Below, piece after piece: positions 38,001 through 46,866 of a DNA stretch of 64,000 nt. Source of the stretch: Nereocystis luetkeana (taxonomy: Eukaryota; Sar; Phaeophyceae; Laminariales; Laminariaceae); NCBI GenBank assembly GCA_031213475.1, contig JARUPZ010000030.1, positions 6,255,661 through 6,319,660 on the forward strand. Direction: 5' to 3'. Below the pieces are notes generated by a model. The model ran no database searches. It saw only the letters and a list, made by a program, of their open reading frames with translations, and had not been told where the DNA came from. How positions within the stretch are numbered: the first letter of the stretch is position 1; each line of letters starts with the position of its first letter. The translations under genes were made by a program, and so were the position numbers.

Positions 38001-41000
38001 TGGGCCATGGTCCAGTATGAACCGCCAGCACTGTACCAGGGTACTGGCCAAGGGGACTACCAGTGCTGCCAGTACACTAACGACTTACGTACGTACCCCC
38101 CCCGGCAAAGTAAAGAAAAACACGACAGAAACGCTTCAAAAAGCACGGCGCCGGACGCCGGGTACCGGGAGAGTATACGCAAAGGAGAACAGGGCGAGAG
38201 AGAGGGGGGGAAACCGTGAGCACCATGGACGAAGCTACCCCAGCCACTGATGGCATAGGCTCTGCGGACCCTGACGCCGTTCCTGGAGCCGAGTTCCTGA
38301 CGAAATATGGAACGAGCCCCGCTGCTGCTCCTGTTGCTGGTGTGGAAGCTGTGCCGGCGGCCACTGAAATGATGCATCTTTATCCCAACCTTCATGTTAT
38401 CCATGTTATCTACGAGTATGTTATCCATGGTATCTAGACTGCCTACTGCAGTGCGGAGTATACCGTACACTCCTGCACCACCACGTCACGATATGCTTCA
38501 TCTGTTTTTTTAATCGTTTTTGCCGGGTGAATCGATCAGTCTGCTCATAGTGCCACAATAGAGAAATACCATCCCACCCACCCAAAAATTACATTCGAAA
38601 CACGACGCAAAATAAACGCAATTTGAGCTTTAGTGAAGCCATATCGCGAACCACCCCCCGGCGTTTCCAGGGGGGGGGCTCCGGGCCCCCCCCCGGCGAG
38701 GTCCCCTCGCCAGCCGGGCGGGGCAAGTGGTCGCGGCTTCGCCTAAACAGTACACTGTTCGGACCCAGTATACTGGCAGTTGACGCAGCCAGTATATATA
38801 TATATATATATGTATGTGTATTTATAATATACTGAGTGGGGCTACCAGGGCCCTGCCCTATGAATCTCCGTTCGTTTCTCGCGTTACTCACTGGTTGTTT
38901 GCTGTAAGTAGCCAGTGGTGGCTTGACGGCTGGAGGCAGTTCGACCTTCTAGAAGGTCATTGTGGACTGGAGTTCACATACGTCAGCTGCATTGGTGCAC
39001 AGTAATGAGAGTACAAGGTACCTGTTGTCCTGTTAATAATCGGTAAATAACATTGCAATGCCGGTAGGGTTTAGGGCCGCGCACTCCCAACTGCTGTTAC
39101 ATTTAAGAGCGATAATGCCACAATATTACTAATAATATTACTATTAATAGTACACTTTAGCATGTGTAAAATGCAAGAAATGGTACTTCGACTTGAGTTG
39201 ACGAGACAACAAAGGGTTGAAGTATTCTCGCGAAAATAAAAGGGACGAACCGTAGTGGGTAGGGGGGAGGGGGGGGAAGCTGCTATGTGACCCAATGGTT
39301 GATCTGAGTTGCGACTACCAGGTATTTCATAGGAGGGAGATAAAAAGAAGGGCGATGGCAGAAGAACAAAAACAAAGCAACTCACGTAACTATTCCTGTT
39401 TACTTGTCAAGGCTGTCGTAAGTCACGTCGAAATCAGGGGTGGGATATGCACGTCACATGATACGACCCAACAGCAGCGTTATGATTTGCTGTCGGGCTG
39501 CAGCTACTGCCGTACTGTAGCGCTGCAGCCAGCTGTGCTCGCACCTTTGTAGTTTTGATGGGGTTGTACTGGTAGTGCACGGGGGAGGCTGGGCATGCCA
39601 TGTTGTAGATCTGGTCTACCTCCGCCCGAAAGGGCTCGGTGATGTCATGCCTCACGAACTCGAAGTTTGGCCGTTCAAACAGGTCCTGCTCAAAAGCCAC
39701 ACAAACAACACCAGCGCCACAAGCCCCCAAGCAGTATCACAGCAGTAGTACGAAGCATTAATAGCAGTACAACCAAAAGGTAAGAGCAGAGGCACAAACC
39801 ATACAAACAACAGAAGGTACACAAAAGAGAACAGCACACCCGTAAAAAACAGCGTACGAGGTACAAACAATTCAGAGGGGAACGGGCAAAGGGGTCAACT
39901 CGAAATAAAAATGCAACTACTTCAAGTATGAATATAAATAATACTGGTAGACTGATACTGACTGTAGTGTTTGTCCTAGAGGCAAGCGTGTCTGTGTTCA
40001 ATCTCCAACATGTTCCAATGCGACGTCTACCACAAGCAGTCTACCCCGTCTGCTACAACAGGGCAATTCGTATTGAACGTGGAAGTATGATATTAATATG
40101 AAGAAACACGAGTGCTGGCTCATGCTGGATTCTTACTTGGGAAAGAGCGCATTCTACTATTAATACCACTCATCAGGGCTTTCGAATTCCTTTACTGGTT
40201 TTCTTATTCGACGGTTGGCGGCGACGACTGACCACTGTACAGTTGTACGAATATGAATGTCCTGATTGATCAAGGACGGTCGGCATACCTTGTCCACGAG
40301 TACGTAGAAGAACCGTTGACTGTGACACAAACATACCTGAATGTTAAGCTTCTGGCTCGTGAAGTAATTGTCGAGGCAGATCACCTGAAGATGGTACGGT
40401 GATACAAGACAGGCGGTGAACGGTAAACGGCGAGAGGAGAGGGTTTACCCTACACATACACCTGGTATGCATAATACGTATAATATCACAAACCATGAAC
40501 CGTTTTCGTAACCGCTGTTGAAGTAAGGTGAAGGGACTATAATAATGAATAGGGATCGAAACTGCGGCAGTTATTACAAGTACGGCGGTGTGTCTTAACC
40601 CCTTTAGCACCGCACTCCCATATGTGGGGACAATTCACTCTAATTATAAGTAGTTTGCCCCCAAAACGGGACTGGGGTCCTAAAAGGGTTAAGCGGGCAC
40701 CGCTGTCGCACGCAGCTCGATGAATAGTAATAGTACGATGGTATACTCCGTAACATGCAGAAGTGAGCGAGCATCACACATGTTCACTGCGTTCATTACT
40801 GCTATGTACTGCCGCAACACTGCTGCGCTTTCCTTCTCCTAACACGCGTGTCTCCCTCCATGCGGCACTACAGCACTACAGCAGTATCAGCCGGGCGGAC
40901 CCGGTGGTCTACTGCTGTAGTGGTTAGTTGCCCTCGAATGCTGCTAGCATTGATTTCGTGGGTTCGAATCTCATCGTCGTGATCTTGTGAGTATATTTGC

Positions 41001-44000
41001 CAAAATAAAAAGGACTCAACTGCTGAGAGCGCCGAGTAGCGTGGGTAGGCGCACTTCGACAAATAGACGCGAGTCGACAAAGGAAGACATGGCTCAAGTG
41101 TTCTCGCGATAAAAAGGTCACTGACGGCACGAACCGCAGTGGGGACGGGGGGAGGAGAGGCTGGTACGATGTGACCCCGGATCTGAGTTATGACTAACAC
41201 GGGACACCATAGTAATCAGGTCCAAATGTGCCTGGTAAAAATACTGGAATGTATAGGTTTTTGTGTGCATGATGGGTCCTGATTACTATCAATAGGGAGA
41301 GAAGAAAGAACAGCAACGATGATGAACGGGAAGGAAGAAAAAAAAGGGGCATATATATGTTGCGTTAGGAGCCCACTGCTGCTGTACTACTGGTGTACAT
41401 ACTGCACACTAAAATGCTGCATTTTTTCTTTCTTTTCTCCAGCTCGTTCTTTTTCAAGTGTTGGCCACCTCGCCTGCGGGGGGGGGCACGACAGATTGTT
41501 TCTCTTAGATTTTGCTTTCATTTTTCTTCTTTTTCTCTTTCGATTTGTGTACTTTGTTTTTGTTTTCTCTTTGATTGTTTCTTTTCGTTTCACTATTTCA
41601 TAGATTGCGTATGTCGTGCCTGTCGTATCTAGTATGATGACATGGCTTTGCATTGCCCACTGCAGTGCACACTGCACACGTGGCAACGTAGTATCTCTGT
41701 GGCGTAGCTTTGTGACCACATAACTTGTATCTCTTCTAGGATTGAAGAATCGGCACGGACACTGGTTGTGCTGGATGTCGACGGGTAGAAAGAACGGTTT
41801 AATGTGAAGAACACACACACACACATTCACTTGATAGTGGTTACCGCCTAACTGCGGTATTGCCAAAAGCCAAAAGCCCAATAGGGCGGTCAACCGGACC
41901 ACCCTAACACGAATAAGGCGGTTTTTCGGTAGAGGGCGGTAAAAAATTAACTGGAACTTTACAGGAATTTTCAGTGCACTACACCGCCGTGTTCAGGCCT
42001 CACTACTGACTGCTGTAGTACATCATATTCGTACGATTAATAGGCACCTGGTACGTACCAGGGTAATACCTGGGGCGAAATAACGGCCGACCCCTACACC
42101 GAAACCCCAACCTTCGCCCAAACCCAAAACGGCCCGAAACGGCCCCAAAATGGCGTGCGGACCGCGACGACAGCGAGAAGAAATTGCTCGGAAATTGCCG
42201 TCCGGACATTTTGTTAGCAGTACCCACGCTGTTGCTTCCAATGCTTCACAGATGCTCCCAGTATATTCCGAGGAGACTGCGAGTACGGGAAGTGCCTGAG
42301 GTAGTTTCTCTCGAGTGTGTACGTCACTCCCACGTACTACTGCTGTACTGGGAGCATCTTTGCAATACTTGCCATTTCATTCTCCCAGGCACTGCGAGCA
42401 TCTGCTGTGCAATATATGGCATTTCATGAGTGAACCTCTGCTCGTTCGTACTTCGTACAGGTACTTCCGAATTGGGATGCATATCTTGATGTTGAACTCT
42501 CGACCTACCACTTGTACTACTTCACCACTGCTGATGTCTGGATGTAACGCTCGAAAGGACGGAAGGAGCCTGCCTAATCGTAACTGCTGTTTGTACTGGC
42601 ACACTGGCACCATCGGACGGACAATGGGTACGGTGCGCTGGACACATCGGCGTGCTGGATGCCGTTGGGTACGTAAAAAGAGCGTCAAGACAACGCACGC
42701 GGTAGCTGATGATGTGTACATACAACCAACAAACGAGAAGGAACAACCATGCGACGAACCACAAATCACTATTTATCCTTTATTTATTTTGTGACACCGA
42801 CAGGGACACCGAAACAATCAGAACTTGGGTGTTTTGCTACCGTTAATAACCGTCTATGATACGAGCAGGGGGAGACCCCAGCATTGCGGGTATAATCTAC
42901 TGGTATTAATATTAGTATCAATATGATCATGAATGTTGCGCCCGTGCCTACGACTCCTTCCTTGCAAATCAATTTTGTATCATCCGCCAATCGCGCTGTT
43001 CGTCCTTTTATATCGTCCCGAAAACGAGATTGCAGTCGGTAGACCACGTACACCAATCGGGGTATCATTTTTTTTTTGTTCAGCGCCCCGGAGAGCGAGA
43101 GGAAACCCCTGTCCACATCTATTATTATTATGAGCGGGACGCCGGACTACGTTCGTACCACATGACGAGGTACCTGATACCAGGCAGCAAGGTAACATAT
43201 AACAGGTTAAGAGGGTATTCACAAATACTACGAGTACGCGCACGAGTAATATAATTAGTATTAGAAGGGGATATACAACCCACACGTCCCCGGTGGTTTG
43301 GTAGGTGGTCCGCGTGCCTATCAAGATCAATTTCGTGGGTTCAAGTCTCACGGAGTGCATGCTCGTAGGGATTTCTTCTTGCACAAAAACTTGATCAGCG
43401 GGAAGCGCGAGAGCGTGAGTTATTAATAGCTACATTCGATGAAAGTCGACGAGCAGTGGATAAAAATCGACGAGCAGGGGGAATGCTGAACCCTATGCGC
43501 GACAAAAACTAAAGGCACGTACGAGTACCGCGGGGGAGAAGGGACGACACCTGTAACCACGGCTTGTCCAGAAGATCGCTGAGGGTAAAACCTCCTACCA
43601 GGTACGAGTTGGGCTGGAAAGTAAAAGTGATGATTAAAAAATAAAAATAAAAAACAAACACGGACACCCCGCGTTCGAGGCACTGGTAGCCAGGTAGGTC
43701 CTGTAAGCGGCTTCTGTCGGTGGCAAGTGGCAAGTGGCAACTCACCATCCCTCGAGCATACCTGGTACGGAGTACCTGGTATAGAATACTGGTACTACTG
43801 CTGTACCTGGTAGTCAGTAAGTAGTACCAGTTCTACAACAGCAGCAGCAGATATCACGATTCCAGCGTATCGCGGACATCATCGTGATCTCTGATGGGTA
43901 CTGCTGTAGCGTCACGTGGAAGAGACGCCAAAACAACGGCAAGATGACGCAGAGAGTGTAGGCACTTGGAGACCAACTCTCGTCTATTGTAACTTGTAGT

Positions 44001-44484
44001 CACTTGCCTGGTGGCCTTCGTCCAACAACCGCCGGCAGAGGTGCGACCCAAGGAATCCGGCCCCACCAGTGACTGCCGCAAGCCAAGCGGTCCATTAGGG
44101 AGAGACACAAGATGCGGGAACAAACAAGCAAGAACTGAACGTCATCAGTGCTGGAGCAAGCTGAAGCACCCTGCACTGTGGGCAGCACCGGGGTAAACGT
44201 CTCGTACATACCACCATCCCAGATCGCTATGCTCGTGCTGGGTGTTTGTGGTCGTACAAAAAGCTTTTGTTCCGTTGTATAGATCATACCTGCGATCCTG
44301 TGATACTCTTCGTATCCGATCGTCATATCACTGCTGGTGTAGATAAAGCAATACAGCAGAGCACCGCACTCTGGTCGAGACAGCAACGCATCAGCCACTC
44401 ACCAAGCACTCGGAGAAAAGGCTTTGCCTGGGCCTCGTGGAGCTTTGTTGCGAACTCTTTCTCTTTGCTCGCCATGGCCGCCAT
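23037..44484 (-). CDS. UXS: UDP-glucuronate decarboxylase (UDP-xylose synthase)
   Basis: Ten exons on the minus strand: 44484-44403, 44072-44008, 40384-40337, 39685-39545, 31996-31916, 31289-31226, 26596-26465, 25698-25553, 24472-24359 and 23189-23037. All phases agree and give 341 residues. It is an extended SDR enzyme that converts UDP-glucuronate to UDP-xylose plus CO2 using bound NAD+. Visible: the NAD motif TGGAGFLG (29-36), ribose-binding D54 in [10 protein letters not shown] (137-139), YDEGK with Y166 and K170, RIFNTFGPG, and [12 protein letters not shown]. There is no signal peptide or membrane segment, so it resembles the cytosolic plant UXS forms. An in-frame TGA directly precedes the first ATG. 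Exon 10 may instead splice after EYF at a GTGTGA donor, so the last 14 residues are uncertain. Unusual points: intron 2 is GC-AG, NCHG replaces the common NPIG, and GPGM replaces GPRM. Introns 2, 4 and 6 are 3.6, 7.5 and 4.6 kb and full of repeats. Confidence 0.93.
23411..23509. mobile_element. 99-bp TA-flanked MITE (CGGGGG family)
   Basis: Begins CGGGGGTCCATAGTAAATAG and ends CCCCCCG, with TA on both sides. The inverted ends contain TAGGACC/GGTCCTA. It is the same length as the copies at 33876-33974 and 57587-57685. It lies in UXS intron 9. A Tc1/mariner-type (Stowaway-like) origin is inferred from the TA duplication. Confidence 0.85.
24655..24820. repeat. GGGTC-repeat inverted repeat
   Basis: One arm carries GGGTCGGGTCGGGTCGGGTC-type pentamers (about 24705-24720). 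The other carries the complement, ACCCGACC and similar pentamers (about 24768-24812), separated by a short spacer. The RNA or single strand could form a long GC-rich hairpin. It is in UXS intron 8. Confidence 0.75.
26165..26253. mobile_element. TA-flanked MITE (CGGGGG family), nested
   Basis: An 89-bp copy beginning CAGGGGACGATATTAAATAG and ending GGCCCCCCG, flanked by TA. It is inserted inside the GGACAGATC-family MITE, so it is the younger of the two. Confidence 0.8.
26257..26400. repeat. 15-bp tandem repeat (GATGATGTATCTGTA)
   Basis: About nine imperfect units. The unit matches the internal GATCTACAG-type sequence of the surrounding MITE and probably expanded from it. Confidence 0.8.
26638..26745. 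mobile_element. Degenerate TA-flanked MITE (CGGGGG family)
   Basis: Contains GAGGGACCATATTAAATAGG on the left and a decayed TTGGTACTATTTACTCTGC on the right, matching the family arms with many changes. It lies immediately upstream of UXS exon 7 in the direction of transcription. Confidence 0.6.
26866..27105 (-). mobile_element. SINE family A, partial copy
   Basis: The minus-strand body of the tRNA-derived SINE is present, including CTCGCGATAAAAA-like and CGATGCGAGTCGA-like segments. The tRNA-like head is absent. It is in UXS intron 6. Confidence 0.6.
27294..27390. mobile_element. TA-flanked MITE (CGGGGG family)
   Basis: Begins AGGGGACCATAGTAAATAGG and ends TGGTCCCCCG, flanked by TA (27292-27293 and 27391-27392). 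UXS intron 6. Confidence 0.8.
27630..27670. repeat. (GTT)n microsatellite
   Basis: A run of TTG/GTT units, with further imperfect GTT-rich sequence to about 27720. Confidence 0.9.
27932..28042. mobile_element. Diverged TA-flanked MITE related to the CGGGGG family
   Basis: Arms AATTAGGTCCAAATATGC and ATGGGTCCTGAGTACTTTGG with a TGTCCCC end; closest to the copy at 41197-41292. It directly abuts the start of duplicated block B. Confidence 0.6.
28044..30985 (+). repeat. Duplicated block B, copy 1
   Basis: Starts ACAAGGTTCCCCTCCGGGAA and is collinear with 50090-53980. Landmarks shared in order: GCGTGAGGTCGAGGTTGCG, AGTATTGAAACACGAAATAC, GAACGCACGCCAAGCGTATG, AGCAAGGATCGTCCGAGTCG, GGCGCACTGTGTCGAGCAC and CCGGCCGGGCTT. 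No protein is recognised in it. Copy 1 carries a TRIM insertion (28661-29012) that copy 2 lacks, while copy 2 carries a transposon (51851-53311) that copy 1 lacks. It is in UXS intron 6 and is perhaps a large non-autonomous element of unknown class. Confidence 0.85.
28661..29012 (+). mobile_element. Miniature LTR element (TRIM)
   Basis: Direct repeats of about 75-80 bp at 28661-28740 and 28938-29012 both begin TGTTAT and end CACA, the expected TG...CA form. A purine tract (CAGGGGGGGAGAG) lies directly upstream of the second repeat, as in LTR elements, and TGGCGACGACG just after the first may be the primer site. The interior is about 200 bp and non-coding, with a tRNA T-arm-like segment near 28780. 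Block B copy 2 lacks the element, so it was inserted after the blocks separated or lost from the other copy. The repeats differ modestly, so it is not very recent. Confidence 0.7.
30978..31055. repeat. 38-bp tandem duplication
   Basis: TATTATTTATGTATGCATCA and following bases occur twice in a row, with one or two differences. Confidence 0.75.
31226..31440. repeat. Partial copy of the edge repeat family next to UXS exon 6
   Basis: Around 31330-31440 the sequence ATGACCATAGACCCTCGCAT and flanks match the left-edge repeat. UXS exon 6 (31289-31226) lies right beside it. Confidence 0.6.
32230..32580. repeat. Degenerate (GGGAT)n satellite
   Basis: About 350 bp built from GGGAT, GGGATGGGAT, GGATAGGAT and similar units with a long poly-G at 32464-32480. 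Strand composition is strongly skewed. It is in UXS intron 4, about 230 bp upstream of exon 5 on the transcribed strand. Confidence 0.85.
33876..33974. mobile_element. 99-bp TA-flanked MITE (CGGGGG family)
   Basis: Begins CGGGGGGCCATAGTTAACAG and ends ATGGTCCCCCG, flanked by TA at 33874-33875 and 33975-33976. Arms of about 25 bp pair almost perfectly. Confidence 0.88.
35090..36260 (+). repeat. Duplicated block A, copy 1
   Basis: Collinear with 48960-50080. Shared landmarks: GCGGGTGTCGGCGGATGCTG, GTGCCTCGAGACACAAGGG, AAGGGTCGTTCGGGATTGC, CGGACCGAATCGGTGGCGAG, GAGAGGGGACGGGGATTTTT and a GCGGGCGGCGTAGGCCGCCC palindrome at the end. No protein is recognised; long pyrimidine tracts fill the first 300 bp. 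It is in UXS intron 4. Confidence 0.85.
36960..37325. repeat. 112-bp minisatellite
   Basis: GGCGGTACCGACTTTGGCGG starts at 37023, 37135 and 37247, an exact period of 112 bp, with partial units either side. Open frames run through it on both strands, a usual by-product of GC-rich tandem repeats; 112 is not a multiple of three, so successive units change frame. Confidence 0.9.
37558..37833. mobile_element. Non-autonomous element with 45-bp inverted ends
   Basis: The left end GTGTGCAGGAGTGGCCTGC and the complement of the right end ATGTGCAGGAGCGGCTTGC match over about 45 bp, as do CACAAAACT/CTCAAAATT and the following bases. The interior is about 190 bp and non-coding. No clear target duplication was seen, so the superfamily is unknown. 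It is in UXS intron 4. Confidence 0.75.
39182..39380 (+). mobile_element. SINE family A, partial copy
   Basis: The body segment TATTCTCGCGAAAATAAAAG through TGTGACCCAATGGTTGATCTG matches the fuller SINE at 44905-45249. The tRNA-like head is missing and the copy ends in an A-rich tail. Confidence 0.65.
40599..40688. mobile_element. piggyBac-like MITE with TTAA target duplication
   Basis: A 90-bp near-palindrome beginning CCCCTTTAGCACCGCACTCC and ending GGTCCTAAAAGGG, flanked by TTAA at 40595-40598 and 40689-40692. It is related to the copy at 14537-14635 and lies in UXS intron 2. Confidence 0.78.
40893..41346 (+). mobile_element. tRNA-derived SINE family A, copy with nested MITE
   Basis: The tRNA-like head has a box A (GGTGGTCTA...GTGGTTAG) split by an inserted CTGCTG-TA, and a box B GGTTCGAATCTC near 40962. 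The body matches the SINE at 44905-45249 and ends in an A-rich tail near 41340. A TA-flanked MITE occupies 41197-41292. This copy documents three layers: SINE, then MITE and TA word, in unknown order. Confidence 0.8.
41197..41292. mobile_element. TA-flanked MITE nested in a SINE
   Basis: Arms ACCATAGTAATCAGGTCC and GGGTCCTGATTACTAT form an inverted repeat. TA lies on both sides (41195-41196 and 41293-41294). It is a diverged relative of the CGGGGG family and of the copy at 27932-28042. Confidence 0.7.
43288..43658 (+). mobile_element. tRNA-derived SINE family B
   Basis: The tRNA-like head has CCCCGGTGGTTTGGTAGG and box B GTGGGTTCAAGTCTCAC. The body contains GCGGGAAGCGCGAGAGCG and CCACGGCTTGTCCAGAAG, and the tail is A-rich (AAAAATAAAAATAAAAAA). 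Broken copy at 17395-17890. In UXS intron 2. Confidence 0.7.
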
Positions 44485-45697
44485 CTCTCACAGAGCCCAG
44501 GGCGATTATTTCCGTTGGCGGGAGCAAGTCGCGCACAGACGCAGTAGAGTGCAACAGCGGGACAGAAGCAGAGAAGCAGAGAGCAGATAGAACAAGCTGA
44601 GCTGAGAGTAAGAGGCCCCAACACCCTCCGCCCAATCAAAATGCGTGAAATCCGTGGAGTTCATGTAGACGAAAAGGCGTGGTTAACTTGTTCTAGCCAA
44701 CCCCGAAAGGCAAAATGCCTGAGGGCTTGACGAAGGCAATGCCTGAGGGTTTGGGATTACGATGACATGAGCTGATCTCAGGTACGGGCTGGTCGGAGAA
44801 GATGCATTGGGGCCACTACATTCATTGATGCCGTGGCCAGCTGCAATTGTTTCATTCGTTTGCGTTCAGTTGTCGTGTGCATCCATCTCTGTGCAGTTGC
44901 ACCTGGTCGCCCCGGTGGTTCAAGTGCTTAACCTCGAATTCTACTTGTTTTGAGTCCTGGGTTCGAGCCCCAGGTGGGTCGGACTTTGACTTTATTTGCA
45001 AAAATAAAAAAGGATTCAATTGTTGAGAGCGCCTTGCAGCGTGGGTAGGCACAATTCGATGCGAGTCGACGAGGGAAGAAAAGGCTGAAATCTTCTCGCG
45101 ATAAAAATGAAGGCACGTACCGTAGCGGGAAGGGGGGAGAAGAGCCTGCTATGTGACCCCGGATCTGAGTTACGAGTTGGAAGGAGAGAGAGAAGAAGAT
45201 GTGCGAAGATAATGAATGGGATGAGAAAAAAAAAAAAAAAAAAAAAAAATCTACAGCTGCTGACATGTGTCTTTTCGACGATTGCGGTCGACGGTCTGTG
45301 CGTGAAGGTTGTCTTGCCGCCCCGTCTGATGTTCGCAGCTGCTCTGTGCAGCTGTGCACAAAGTTCAACTCAACACTGCTTGTGTGCTGCTTTCCCTGGG
45401 TTATGTTCTCTGATGCTGTTCAAGACCAAAGTTGTTTTTCCGCCCCGTATCCTGTATGGAGCTGTGCAGCTGTGGACAAAGTTCAACTCGGCACTGCTTG
45501 TTCGGGGTTACGTTATCCATCCCGTCTCCTGCTGTGTGTATGTGCAAACGGCTGCAGTACGTATATGTACCAGGTAGTTATTATAAGTTAATATCAGGTA
45601 CGGCATGGCAGATGCTAGATTGAATCTCTCGCGTTGACGTTGCCCATCTCTGCGTTCCCTCTGACCTACAAAGGTGCCACGCATTGGAGAGGGAGGG
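44485..45697. promoter_or_regulatory. Divergent intergenic interval between UXS and the bZIP-PAS gene
   Basis: About 1.2 kb separates the two start codons, which point away from each other. A SINE (44905-45249) fills the middle. No clear TATA box was found near either start, so promoter positions cannot be given. Confidence 0.45.
44905..45249 (+). mobile_element. tRNA-derived SINE family A, best copy
   Basis: The head GGTCGCCCCGGTGGTTCAAG and box B GGGTTCGAGCCCCAGG form a tRNA-like promoter. The body of about 230 bp ends in a run of more than 20 A. A second near-complete copy lies on the minus strand at 54547-54887, with partial or interrupted copies at 26866, 39182 and 40893. It sits in the promoter interval between UXS and the bZIP-PAS gene. 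Confidence 0.88.
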
Positions 45698-45885
45698 ATG
45701 GCCAAAATCATCGGCTCCGATGGGCCCATCCTTGACAAGCTTGCACGAGATCGTATGATGGACTCGGACTCTGTCTGCTCTATGGACCAAGACCTCGCCA
45801 GCCTCGCCAGGCTGCCTCGGGGAGCCGCAGAAGGGACAGCGTCACAGGCAACCACGAGAGCATCAACGCGATCAACAACGCCATC

Positions 45886-45925
<40 letters not shown>

Positions 45926-46812
45926 ACAGCAAAGAGATGCGCTATCGCTACGTCGTCCAAGCGCGACCCGAACAGCAGCAGCAACAGCAACAGCAGCAGC
46001 AGCAGCAGTATCACCAGGGGTAGCGCGGGCGCTGCAGGAAGACAGCACGGCGTGCAGCAGCATTCGCCGTCGGAGGGTGAGCGTTCAGAGCGCGCCTGCA
46101 CAGGCGAATCTCTGCTCGACGATGGAGATGCTCCGGATGATTTCCTGGAGAAGTTGAGGGACTTGGAATGGGAAGCGGGGGCAGGGGCAGCACTCGATGC
46201 CGCCGAAGGACACGATGGGGATGCGGATGCGGAAGACGAGCCGGGGGGCAGGGGGGGGGGGGGGCAGTTCTGGGGGGGGGGGGATTGAGGCCAGCGGCAT
46301 GAAGAAGCGGAAAAAGGATATCGGGAAAGGCGTGGGGGAGGATGCCTCCGACGCTGACAAGCAGCGGGCCAGGTATGATAGTTTGCGGTGTTTGGTGTCT
46401 ACTATTAATACAACAGTTCAACAGTGTTACTGCGTAAACGGTACCAAGGACGCTGGATTTGCCGCGACTTGTGCCTGTTTCAGCAGTACGAGAGCAAACA
46501 GCAGCAGTACAGGGCAGGAACCTTACTACAGCAGTACAAGGTGTATGGGTATACCAGGTATAGGATAGCGCGCAGAGGGGTTGTTCTGCACGCGGGTCCC
46601 AGTAACACTTTTTCGAGTTTGGTTGACCCAGTCCGCTTCCTGGCGATTCCATCCATGCGAAAGTACACAGAATGAGGCCATCCTTGACTCGCACACGGGC
46701 TTAGTCGGATGGACGGGGCGCGGGTCGGGGCTTGCGCCCCGATTCTCTCCCCGCCGCCCCGCCTTTGAAGTTCGGTGATACGTTCGTACTGCGTCCAATT
46801 CGCAATCAACAA

Positions 46813-46866
<54 letters not shown>

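Noticed and set aside
44905-44985. tRNA gene, with clear box A and box B
   Set aside because: It is the head of a SINE: the same sequence with the same non-tRNA body and A-tail recurs at 54547-54887, and the cloverleaf does not close as a normal tRNA.
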